DNA from: Candidatus Gastranaerophilales bacterium
GTDB lineage: Bacteria > Cyanobacteriota > Vampirovibrionia > Gastranaerophilales > Gastranaerophilaceae
Direction of reading: 5' to 3'
Length of the DNA: 64,000 bases
NCBI GenBank assembly: GCA_944326475.1
Contig: CALVEC010000001.1
Location: 62,001 to 126,000 of the forward strand
Numbering within the stretch: the stretch's first letter is position 1; each line of letters opens with the position of its first letter. The position numbers and the translations under genes are program-made. Below the pieces are notes generated by a model. That model saw only the letters and a list, made by a program, of their open reading frames with translations, was not told where the DNA came from and ran no database searches. Positions 8,660 through 19,000 of the stretch are shown here, in pieces.

Positions 8660-9555
8660 TGAGCAGAATTTTGAAATCATTTATTGCTGTGTTTATATGC
8701 CTGAATATTGCATTTCCCTCCTGCGCAATAACGCTTGAGGAGCTGACTTCTCCGCAGCCTCCGGCACAGCGGCTCGGAACGGAAGATGTTCCGGAGAAAG
8801 TTTTTAAAATTGTTGACACTCAAAAAGACAATGAAATTAAAGCAAAACTTGAAAAAGATGCGGAAATTATAAAGGATATAACTTATGCTGATTTGAGCCT
8901 TAATAAAATCTCAAAAGAAATTATTTCAGAAACTGAAATTGACCAGACCCAAACCCTTGAGGATATCAAATATTTGTGGGTCGGTGCAGCTCAAAACAGT
9001 GAAACGGTGAAGTTTATCATCTACAAACTTTCAAATCCGGATGAAGACAAGCCAAATCCGAGTATTGTCAAAAAAATTATCCAGCCCCTCGCAACAGTCG
9101 GAAGCATGGCTGGTATAGGAATGGGCAACCCCATGGCGGCGCTTTCAACAATCATGGGCAGTACTATGCTCGGACAGCTCTCTGTTGATAACAAGGACTT
9201 GAACTACAGGTTTTCAAAGGTTAACGACGCAGATATGGTCGTGCTTATAAGGAAAATAGAGGAGCTGCAGCGCAAAATTGTAAACTACTATTTTGACTAT
9301 ATAAGTGCAAGAAAAGCCCTGATACAGTCTGATACAATAGTTGCAAAGCGGCGGAAACAGTTTCTTGATTCAAACGGATTGTCCAAAGATCAGGTGATTA
9401 TGGTCGATGCATACTACCGTGCCGCACTTCAAACACAAAGCAAAGTCACTGCCGACTACCTATCAAAGCGCGCTGCGCTTGAGCAGATTGTCGGAGTTGA
9501 AACAATGAGTGCTTTTGAAGAAATGCTGGCTAAAAGAGATACTGCTGTGCAGTAA
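8656..9555 (+). CDS. Secreted TolC-like coiled-coil protein, paralogue 2
   Basis: A 299-residue partner of the preceding gene with the same layout: signal peptide (residues 1-24, ending PSCA), helical segment LEDIKYLWVGAAQNS matching LEDIENLWQATLNNN of paralogue 1, a Gly/Met/Ala-rich hydrophobic stretch (about 145-175), then a long coiled coil ending RAALEQIVGVETMS. It starts inside the stop of its neighbour, with AGGAGG seven bases upstream, so the two are translationally coupled and may form a hetero-oligomer. The second half resembles one repeat of a TolC-type outer-membrane factor (pattern-based inference). No pump or adaptor is adjacent. Confidence 0.7.
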   Translation: MMSRILKSFIAVFICLNIAFPSCAITLEELTSPQPPAQRLGTEDVPEKVFKIVDTQKDNEIKAKLEKDAEIIKDITYADLSLNKISKEIISETEIDQTQTLEDIKYLWVGAAQNSETVKFIIYKLSNPDEDKPNPSIVKKIIQPLATVGSMAGIGMGNPMAALSTIMGSTMLGQLSVDNKDLNYRFSKVNDADMVVLIRKIEELQRKIVNYYFDYISARKALIQSDTIVAKRRKQFLDSNGLSKDQVIMVDAYYRAALQTQSKVTADYLSKRAALEQIVGVETMSAFEEMLAKRDTAVQ

Positions 9556-9631
9556 TTTTTTTGCTTTTAATAAATAATTATTTGTTTTTTTTATGTTTTT
9601 GTTATAATCCAGATAAGAGTCTGTATACAGT

Positions 9632-9664
9632 TTGACGACCACTTTTGTTAGGATAGAGTGACTT
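9632..9664 (+). promoter_or_regulatory. Possible near-leaderless promoter of the SNF2 gene
   Basis: TTGACG (9632-9637), 16-base spacer, TAGAGT (9654-9659), then five bases to the ATG. A competing TATAAT at 9603-9608 has no good -35, so the assignment is uncertain. Confidence 0.3.
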
Positions 9665-12613
9665 ATGACAATTAATTTAAAGAAAAATGATATTGATGAC
9701 CTGTTTTTAAATCTTACGGAGAATCCGCAGGGGCTTGAAAATAAAGATTTCCGGCTCCAGTTGAGCACGATATATCAGCTTTTTGAGGATGAATTTGAGG
9801 ACGTCTTTCTCGGTAACAATACGCCTTTGCGCGGCACGAATTTTTATTTGCTTCCAAGCGGCGACTTTTTTGTAACGCCGACGAACAATTTTGATTTTTA
9901 TTTAAAGTCCAAAGGTTCACTTTATCGCCTTCGTTCCGAGATTGTAGAAATAAACGGAGAAGACAAAATCGGATATGTAGCAAAACAGGAAATAGTCTGG
10001 GAATACTTTGATTCGTTTAATAAAATCCTGAATTTTGACGATGGAACAGAGAGTTTTAATTTTCTCAACAGGTTCACCGTAACGCTGCTAAAAATACTTG
10101 AAAAGCTGCATTTTATACCGGTAGTTCACTATAACGATAATCTTTTTCAAATAAAATACGAGATTTATAAAAGCTCAAAAGATGTGGCAAAAATTGTTGC
10201 ATCGCTTAAAGATGCAGTGCCGGACGACTTTATTCTTGACAGCGAAAAATACGGTATTGAAAAACTTATTGAAAAATACATAAATTATGTTGTCTTTAAA
10301 TTCTTAAACATAAAAGCCGCAAAATTTAAAGACGCAAAGGCAGCGGTATACTTTGTAAAACCTGCTGCAAGCAAGCGTTTTGTCAGAGGGCTTGACTATG
10401 CAATGGCAATTTCCGAGTGGCTGGATGAAATCTATATCGGAAAATACACCCTATTGCCTGAGTTTGAGATATTTAAAGGCAGTGAAGACAATGAATACAT
10501 TCTTAAAATTAATATCAAGGACAAAACAAACGGTGAAAAGTTCAGAGTCGAAGCACTGTACGACGATACTGCGGGATTTAGCAACTACTCAAACGCCGAG
10601 GCGATTGAAATTATTGAAAAGCAGCTTAATTATGTAGCGCGCTATTACCCGGAAATCGTTGAACTGTTTGAAGAAGGACACAACTATGAACTCAAAATGA
10701 CTTTAAATGAGGTCTACAAAATAATTGCACAAACATCTTACTACCTGCAAAAAGCCTCTGTTGAAGTCATTTTGCCCGAAGGCATTGACAATATCATTAC
10801 ACCCAGACCGTCAATTAATGCTAAAGTAAAAACGGCACGCCTAGGGGAGCTGCGAGAAATACTAACTGCGAACGGCTCTTTTGACGGTGTTTTGAACGAT
10901 ATGTTTGAATTTTCATACACAATTGCAATAGGCGACGACAAACTTACTCCGGAGGAGTACGAAGCGCTTACAAAAGATGCAAAAGGGCTTATCCAGTACA
11001 AAGACTACTTTGTGCTGATAGACCCTGTTGAAAATAAAAAACTCATTGATAAGGTCAAAAACCCGAAACTGGACGGCAAAACAAAAATGGATATACTCCA
11101 TGCAGCACTGTCTTCACAGATTGACGACTATGATTTTGACTATGACGAAGCGTTTGCAAATATTTTAAAAGACCTGACAAAAACAGAAGACGTGCCTCCG
11201 CCGGAGTCGTTAAAGGGAGTTTTACGCCCCTATCAGGAACGCGGCTTTAAGTGGCTTTATACAAATATCAGAAAAGGCTTTGGCTGCTGTATGGCAGACG
11301 ATATGGGTCTCGGTAAAACAATTCAGGTCATTAGTTTTATTTTAAAGCAAAAAGAACTTGACCAGCTCAAAAACCCTGCACTCGTTGTTTGTCCGACTAC
11401 CTTGCTCGGCAACTGGGTCAAGGAAATAAAAATGTTTGCACCGGACCTTAAAACCTCCGTGTATCATGGTCTTGAGCGCAAAATCGACCCCAAAGCGGAC
11501 ATAATTATTACAACTTATGCAATTTTGCGTATTGATGTTGAAACAATCAAGAAACAAAAGTGGTCAATGCTTGTTGTTGACGAAGCACAGAACATCAAAA
11601 ATCCGGATACATCTCAGACACAGGCGGTTAAGACAATTAAGTCGGATATAAAAATAGCTATGACCGGTACACCCGTTGAAAACAAGCTAACTGAGCTGTG
11701 GAGTATTTTTGACTTTATAAACCGCGGTTATCTCGGTACAATCCGTGATTTCCAAAAAAGTTACGCAATACCCATTGAAAAATTTAAACAGACAAACCGG
11801 GCGGAAAAACTGCGTCTTGCAATTTCCCCGTTTGTTTTAAGACGACTAAAAACCGACAAAAGCATTATTTCAGACCTGCCGGAAAAAGTTGTGCTTAATG
11901 AGTACTGTTACTTAAGCAAGATGCAGGCTGCACTCTATCAGACCGTGCTTGACAACCTCATGACTGACATTTCAAAACTCAACGGCATAAACAGACGCGG
12001 CATGATTTTTAAACTTATAACCGCCTTAAAACAGATTTGTAATCACCCGTACCAGTACTTAAAATCAGGTGATATGTCCAAAGAAATTTCAGGAAAAGCC
12101 GAACATCTTGTGACTATTACAAAAAATATACTCGAAAATAATGAAAAAACGCTTATTTTTACACAGTACAAGGAAATGGGCAACATCCTGATGTCTATAT
12201 TGAACGACGAACTCGGCATAAATCCGCTCTTTTTCCACGGTTCCCTGAATCGTGCACAGCGTGAGGATTTGATAAAAGATTTTCAGGAAAACGCTGACTC
12301 AAACGTTATGATACTGTCGCTTAAAGCCGGCGGCACCGGACTTAACCTTACTGCGGCAACAAACGTTATCCATTATGACCTCTGGTGGAACCCGGCTGTT
12401 GAAGATCAGGCGACTGACAGAACTTACCGTATCGGTCAGGACAAAAATGTTATGGTGCACAGGTTTATAACCCTCGGAACATTTGAAGAAAAAATCGACG
12501 AGATGATTAAAAATAAAAAAGACCTGGCAAATGTTGCGGTATTTGAGGGTGAAAAAGTTATAACAGAACTGTCGGATGAAGAAATTTACAAAATCTTCTC
12601 GCTCGGGGCATAA
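9665..12613 (+). CDS. SNF2/HepA-family DNA translocase
   Basis: A 982-residue bacterial SNF2 ATPase. The first ~500 residues are a divergent SNF2-associated region. The motor follows with LRPYQERGFKWL (~520), Walker A ADDMGLGKT (~543-551), a DEAQ box VVDEAQNIKN (~637), motif III AMTGTPVENKL and motif VI QATDRTYRIGQDK near the C-terminus. Such proteins move on double-stranded DNA and remodel protein-DNA or RNA polymerase complexes; many occur in defence islands, but nothing here shows a defence context. It stands alone after the TolC-like pair. Family assignment is firm, cellular role unknown. Confidence 0.93.
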   Translation: MTINLKKNDIDDLFLNLTENPQGLENKDFRLQLSTIYQLFEDEFEDVFLGNNTPLRGTNFYLLPSGDFFVTPTNNFDFYLKSKGSLYRLRSEIVEINGEDKIGYVAKQEIVWEYFDSFNKILNFDDGTESFNFLNRFTVTLLKILEKLHFIPVVHYNDNLFQIKYEIYKSSKDVAKIVASLKDAVPDDFILDSEKYGIEKLIEKYINYVVFKFLNIKAAKFKDAKAAVYFVKPAASKRFVRGLDYAMAISEWLDEIYIGKYTLLPEFEIFKGSEDNEYILKINIKDKTNGEKFRVEALYDDTAGFSNYSNAEAIEIIEKQLNYVARYYPEIVELFEEGHNYELKMTLNEVYKIIAQTSYYLQKASVEVILPEGIDNIITPRPSINAKVKTARLGELREILTANGSFDGVLNDMFEFSYTIAIGDDKLTPEEYEALTKDAKGLIQYKDYFVLIDPVENKKLIDKVKNPKLDGKTKMDILHAALSSQIDDYDFDYDEAFANILKDLTKTEDVPPPESLKGVLRPYQERGFKWLYTNIRKGFGCCMADDMGLGKTIQVISFILKQKELDQLKNPALVVCPTTLLGNWVKEIKMFAPDLKTSVYHGLERKIDPKADIIITTYAILRIDVETIKKQKWSMLVVDEAQNIKNPDTSQTQAVKTIKSDIKIAMTGTPVENKLTELWSIFDFINRGYLGTIRDFQKSYAIPIEKFKQTNRAEKLRLAISPFVLRRLKTDKSIISDLPEKVVLNEYCYLSKMQAALYQTVLDNLMTDISKLNGINRRGMIFKLITALKQICNHPYQYLKSGDMSKEISGKAEHLVTITKNILENNEKTLIFTQYKEMGNILMSILNDELGINPLFFHGSLNRAQREDLIKDFQENADSNVMILSLKAGGTGLNLTAATNVIHYDLWWNPAVEDQATDRTYRIGQDKNVMVHRFITLGTFEEKIDEMIKNKKDLANVAVFEGEKVITELSDEEIYKIFSLGA

Positions 12614-12659
12614 GTAACAGCAGATATTCCTCTGCGCTGCAATATAAATTTCCTCAGAC

Positions 12660-12840
12660 AAGGTTGGGATGGGGGGCGGCATGACAGAGAATAAAAGCCT
12701 AACCGACTATCTGTCATGCTGAAGCGCCGGGCGTTTGTGTACGCTTCAATATCTCCATGTTCAGCATCTTACAGGCGCGGCGTTCAGCGCAAAAGGCGGA
12801 ATTAAGTTAAAATAAGCAGGTTGGGCATACTTGCCCAAAT
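12660..12840. repeat. Composite of dispersed intergenic hairpin repeats
   Basis: Three modules share sequence with 60370-61250. AGGTTGGGATGGGG followed by CGGCATGA (12661-12685) resembles the arm at 60374-60409 in inverse orientation and 60527-60550. CATGCTGAAGCG...CGCTTCA...TTCAGCATC (about 12716-12772) forms nested stems and matches 61162-61218. GGAATTAAGTTAAAATAAGC followed by TTGGGCA-TACT-TGCCCAA (about 12798-12838) matches 61112-61151, where the stem reads TTGTGC/GCACAA. No coding potential is seen. Confidence 0.75.
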
Positions 12841-12918
12841 GAATCCAACGCCGGTTGACCCACTCACCTTAAAATATTTTCAACAAACTCAAAATTCTTA
12901 AGACTTTGTCATATTTTG

Positions 12919-12947
12919 TTTACTTAAAAAATTTCTAAGGTTATGAT
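12919..12947 (+). promoter_or_regulatory. Promoter of the giant adhesin
   Basis: TTTACT (12919-12924), exactly 17 bases, TATGAT (12942-12947). The predicted start near 12954 leaves a leader of about 104 bases. Confidence 0.55.
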
Positions 12948-12953
12948 GTATAT

Positions 12954-13057
12954 AACTAGACTGGGTTATGTTTGCCTAAACGTATAAACATTCAGGTAAA
13001 TCACCCGTATTGCCGTAACCGGCGCTGCCGGCAGACAATTAAACATAAGGGAATTAT
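12954..13057 (+). other. Structured 5' leader of the adhesin mRNA
   Basis: The leader contains ATGTTT (12967-12972) pairing with AAACAT, enclosed by GGGT/ACCC, and a GC hairpin CCGGC-GCT-GCCGG shortly before AAGGGAATTAT and the ATG at 13058. I do not recognise a known riboswitch; the pairing may affect translation. Confidence 0.4.
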
Positions 13058-16000
13058 ATGAGGAATTTGGAATACAAGACTTTTGGAGGAATGATAAAAC
13101 GCATAACAGCGTCAGTTCTTGTTGTTTTGCTTTTGAATTTTGAGACAGCAATCGCTGATATAACTCCCAACACCGGCAACTTCAATACAAATACAAACGT
13201 TTCTACTGACGGCAATATGACAAATATCACAGGCGGATATATTAACGGCGATACGGGATTCCACCATTTCACGCAGTTTGATATTGCTGAGGGTCATATT
13301 GTAAACCAGATTTTCGGCAACGCAAACAGATTCGTAAACCTTGTCGACAACAGAGTCCTCATTAACGGTATTTTTAATGCAATTAAAAACGGACAGATTA
13401 ACGGGGATGTTGTGTTTGTGTCGCCTATGGGTATTTTTGTAGGTGAAACAGGTATCATGAACGTCGGAAGCCTGCAAACAATTGCTCCGACACAACAGGC
13501 ATACCAGACACTAATCAATGAGGGTCAGGCAGGAAGCCTTGTTTGGAGTTCAGATCGTTTTAACGGACTTGAATTAAATCGCGCGGACGACTATGAAGGC
13601 ACACAAATTTCCGGCAAAATTTTTGCAAGAAACGGAATAACAATAAGAGACGGAAAACAACTGACAATCGACACAAGAAACGAAGCCGACATTGTATCGG
13701 GATTCAACGACAACGGATTTGCAAAAACTTCCGGAATTGCTTTTGCGGATGGAGATGTCATAAATCTCTCGGGCGTAGAGTTTGACCGTGACGAGATTAT
13801 AAATGAGCATGGAGTTGTAGACGCCCAGTATATGGACAAATCCCAGACCGGTTCAATAAACATCTACGCACAAAACGTTTCGCCAAACAGGCGTGCCGGC
13901 GGACTAATCCAGTCGACCGGAGATATAAATATCAGAGGCGTTGACCTTGGCGGCAGATTTGAAATAGCCAGCAAAATTGACGCTGAAGGCAATGTTAATA
14001 TCGGTAATGAATTTGGCAGCGGTGACTCCACAAGCAGCTCAAATGCCTATGTTGACAATATAATCATCCACGATGACATTAGTTCAAGAAAAAATGTAAA
14101 TATTAAATCTACACTGGTTGTTGAGCAAAAAGAAGACTCAACTATTACAGCACTAAATAACTCAACAGGAACTCCTACCGGAGATATTGCAATTGAAACC
14201 AGAAGCACTACTCTCGGCGGAAGCCTCAATGCGGGAAACGGCATCAGTCTGGTTACTGACGTAAAGCAGGGTGAAAACTCTCAAATCACAACCCAAGGCG
14301 GCAGCGGCGGAGGTGACATTGTAATTGTTGGCAACGCTGATTTGCAAAAAGTACATAACGAAAACGGAGACATAAGTATTACAGGTATCAGCTCCGTTGT
14401 ATTAAACGACACAATAAGCTCAGGCTCTGAAAATTCTACAATAAACCTCGCAGTCTCGGCATCAAACGGTTCAATCACCCAAAGCGGAGATTTTACGGGA
14501 ATTACCACACCTGGTGCAGTAAATGTCAGACTTGAATCCGGCGCTACCTTCGGTTCAGCTTCTCAGGCTATCAAAACAGAGGTGGGCAAAAATATATCTA
14601 TATCGGGACCGGATGTCGGCTATGCCGGAGACGTTTATTTACACGGAGTCGGTTCCGATTTAAACCTCGGTGAAATTGTCGGTACAAGTGCATTCACAGT
14701 AACTGCAGATAAAGCTCTAAATATCAACGGCGACATAGACGATATAAGCGGAAATCTGACTATAACTGCCGCTGACGGTATTACACAGGCAGAAAAAACT
14801 GCTATTTCACTTTTTGAAGACGCTGACAAACCGGGAAATATATCTATCACAAACACAACCTCCGGTGACGTCTCATTACAAGGGATGACAGCAGAAGCCG
14901 GTACTATCACTATATCAAACACAGCAGACGGCGGCAGCGTTAGCCTCAACTCCGACGTCTTTTCGTCGGGAGCTGTAAACGTTTCCTCTGCAGGAAGCAT
15001 TGCCCTGACTGACGGCGCAATTGAAACAGATGCTGGTGTTTCATTTAATGCTGGAGGAAGCATTACACAGGGAACAAACACCGGAATTGAAGCCGGCACA
15101 AGCGTTTCAATGACAGCCGGTGAAAATATTACACAGGAAACCGGTGCGGAAATAATAGCGGGAACTACAACCGACCTTAACGCAACCGGTACATTAAACA
15201 CTCAAAACATTGATTCACAGGGCAATATAACTCTCAGCGGCGAAAGTATTGCAATAAACGAACTTATAAGCACTGAATCCGGTTCTATAACGGCAACCGC
15301 CACAAACGGAAGTATAACCCAGACGATTGCGGACAAAGCTCTTGACGCAGGCACCGACATCACGCTGAGCGCAGCTAACGGCGACATAGGAGAGGCTGAC
15401 AATGCTCTGCAGCTCAACTCCGGTGGCACCGTGACCATGACCGGTAACAATATTACAGTCGACAGCCCGGGCGCAAACGTAAGTTTCGGCACAATCACAG
15501 CAAACGGAGATGTAAAACTTTCAACAACCGCACCCGTTCCGGCAAATATGACCGTCGGAAACATCACAGGCGCAAACTCTTTGAATATAAATTCCGCCGG
15601 AAGCCTCACTATGAACAACACTGCAGACAATCTTGTCCAAAATAATATTGATATCACGGCTGCAGACGGAATTACACAGAACACCGGTTCCTCTTTAACA
15701 AGCGCCAACGGTGAAATAAATATTACAAACACCACATCGGGCGATGCGTCTTTACAAAAAATAACTGCCCAAAATGGTGCTGTTACCATTGCAAACAGCG
15801 GCGGTAAAGTCATAGTCAACAATACAATCTCCGCAAACCCCGACTATGATTTAAAAGTTACTGCAAAGGGCGACATATCCCAGACAAACTCAGGCATAAA
15901 CGGCTTCACCGGCGGAAATATATATCTTGAATCAACAGAAGGTGCAATCGGCTCAAAAGATAATTACATAACCTTTGAAAGAGGCGAGGGCAAAGACCTG

Positions 16001-19000
16001 TATGCAACTGCATTGAACAATGAAAACGGCAGCGTATTTTTAAGAGCACTTGATGGCGACCTTGAACTTGACGGCAGTAAAATCAAGTTCAGCAAGGATA
16101 TAGGACTTGCGTCCGACTATTCTGTAATTTTAACGGGTGATTTAACCACCCCGAACGGCGGTATCTACATTGACAGCGGCGAACAGTTTACGCTTGAACA
16201 CAATCTGCAGGCAAATACTGTTGTAGACATAAAAACCTCCGGCGGCTTCACGCAGGGTGAAAATGCAAACATAACTGCCGGTGAAATCTCGATTGCAAAC
16301 GCCGAGACAGGAGACATTATCCTAAATTCACTCATAGCAAATACCGGCAATATTACCGTCGCAAACACTGCAACCGACACCGGAAATGTTAATTTTAACA
16401 AAGCGGTGACTGCAGCCGGAGATATAAGTGTTTCTGCACAAAACGACGTGCTTCAAAATAACGAAAGCGCAATTCTGACTGCCGGAAATAATATGACACT
16501 GACCTCAATCACCGGTAACATAGGCGCAGACGGCAATGCAATGAGAGTAAACGCAAACGGAAAAGTCAACATATCCGCTAACGGCTCCGGCGACGGCAAA
16601 GGTAATGCATGGCTGACATCTGCCGATAAAAACCTGACTCTCGGAACAGCCTCGGCAACAAATAATTTAAACATTACAACAACAGGCACAAACGCCTCTA
16701 TAATTACTGACGGCGCCATTGCTGCCGGAAATATTAACCTCGACTCCGCAAAAGACGTTACTATCGGAAACACTGTTACATCAACCGGAAACACTACAAT
16801 AACATCTGTTTCAGCCACAACGATTAACGGCGCTGTCACATCAGGCGGCACAACAAATATTGACGCAAATACGGTAACGGTCGGCAATACAGGCTCGATT
16901 GCTTCAACCGGCAAGGCTGAAATCATATCTGACACTGACGTTAACATAAACGGTACAGTCACAACCGATGCCGACGCCTTTATATCAGGAAATAACATAA
17001 CGGTCGGTGCTGCCGTGACTGCAGCAACAGGCGCTGTTTTAGAATCAGTCTCCGATATAGTTTTCAATAACCTTCTAAATGTAACAGGAGGGAACGCTAC
17101 AGTCACTGCCGGAGGAAACATAAGCCAGAGTGCTGATTTAGCAAAAGCAATACAAACCTCGGGTACACTTGCACTAACAGCCGGAGACGCAATCGGCTCA
17201 GAGGCTACACCTTTTAAAATTGCCGCAAGCGACGTTGTTTCAGCAGCAGCGACAAGCGGTTCAGTTGATATAGCAGGTGTTGAAGGCGATATAACCTTTG
17301 GCTTAATCACTGCGGGAACTGATATAAGACTTTCATCAAATACAGGAAAACTTACACTCGCTGATGAATTAAAAGCCCAAAACGGTCTTATCTCGGTCAC
17401 ATCGGCAAAAGACCTTGCTCTTGAAAAAAATATTACAGCAAAAAATGATATAAATATCACAGCTGCAGAAGGGATAAGCCATACAGACGGTACAATTGCA
17501 TCATCATCAGGCAGTGTATACGTCACAAACACCACCTCAGGCGATGTTACCGTAAAAAATATTTCCGGCAGCAGCATTAACGTAACTAACAGCGCAGCAG
17601 AAGCTGATGTCACGTTAACAGGCACCCTCAATGCAAATACTGCCTCCGGAAACGTTACTGTCAACTCCCAAAGAGATATAAAACAATCAGGTGACAGCAT
17701 TGCTATTGTGGGGCAAACTGCTACACTTAACGCTGTAAACGGCTCGATTGGCGCAAAACCGCCGACAGGTGGAAGTATAAAAGTAAACGTTGATACGGTT
17801 AACGCGACTGCAGCAAACGGAAATATCAATATTGACAGCCCTGACCACGACCTATCGCTTGGTACAATCACTGCAGCAGGCGACATTGACATAAAAACAA
17901 GCGGAAGCTCCGGCGACCTTACCGTAAACAATGAAATGACCGGCAATTCAATAGTCCTCGCTTCAGCAGACGACCTAATTTTAAATAATAAGCTGACATC
18001 TAACACGTCAATGAACTTGAGTGCCGTAAACAACATCGTTTCACCGCTGATGAATACAATTTTTCTGATTGCGGGAACTGATTTGAGTCTTTCAACTAAC
18101 ACCGGAAATATCGGCTCCGAAACAGGCGCAATTGGTTTTCAGGCAGGCGGAAATGTTTCTGCTTCAATAGCACAAGACTCTGAAAACGGCGGAAATATTT
18201 ACCTCTTTACCGACGGACAGGATTTCAATGCAGGCAAAATACAGGGTTACAAAACGGTTTCACTTGACTCACGCAGCGGGTCGCTTGTTTTAAACGACGC
18301 AGTTTCCGGAGCTGACCTGATTTTAAAAGCAGCAAATAACGTTACATTCAATGCACTTGTCTCTGCAACAAACTCGGTTAGTACAACAGCCGCAGGTGTT
18401 ATAAAACAAAATGCTGACCTTGATAAAGCTATCACTGCAGGCGGCAACATTGCACTTACCGGCACATCTGTCGGCGAAACTGATAATGCGCTTGATTTTT
18501 CGTCAGGCGGAAAGGTTGATGTTACGGCAACAACCGGCGCTATCAACGTTAACAGCGTTGATGCCGATGTCACATTCGGTACAGTGTCAGCGGCAACCGA
18601 TATAAAACTCGGCTCCTCGGTCGGCACAAACGGCGGTAAAATAACCCTCTCAAACGACCTCACCGCAAACAACGGGACTATAACCATAGACAGCGCCAAA
18701 GACCTTGAACTATCTAAAAATATTACTGCCTCGGGTAAAGTAACTTTGAACTCAAACGGCGGTATAAACCAGTCAGGCGGGCTTGTAAGTTCTACCGGTT
18801 CAGATGTTGAAGTAGGAAACACGGCAGGCTCGGTAGCATTAAACAACGTATCAGGCGTAAATATCAGTGTTAACAGTACAGCAGCAAATGGTGCGGTATC
18901 TGTCGGAGGACTTAATGCAACTGAAAATATTTCCGTGAGCAGCGGTCAAAATACGATAATTACTAATGTTTTAAACGGTCAGGATATTACAATCAGTGCT

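Noticed and set aside
12954-13057. c-di-GMP riboswitch in the adhesin leader
   Set aside because: I looked for it because of the PilZ-like domain, but the conserved GEMM core is not present.
16453-18102. Long antisense ORFs inside the adhesin gene (549 codons here; also 353 codons at 24478-25539, 289 at 18979-19848 and others)
   Set aside because: They are the reverse reading of Thr/Ala/Gly/Asn-rich repeats, which rarely creates stops. Their products are Val/Phe/Pro/Ser-rich with no domain, and they have no promoters.
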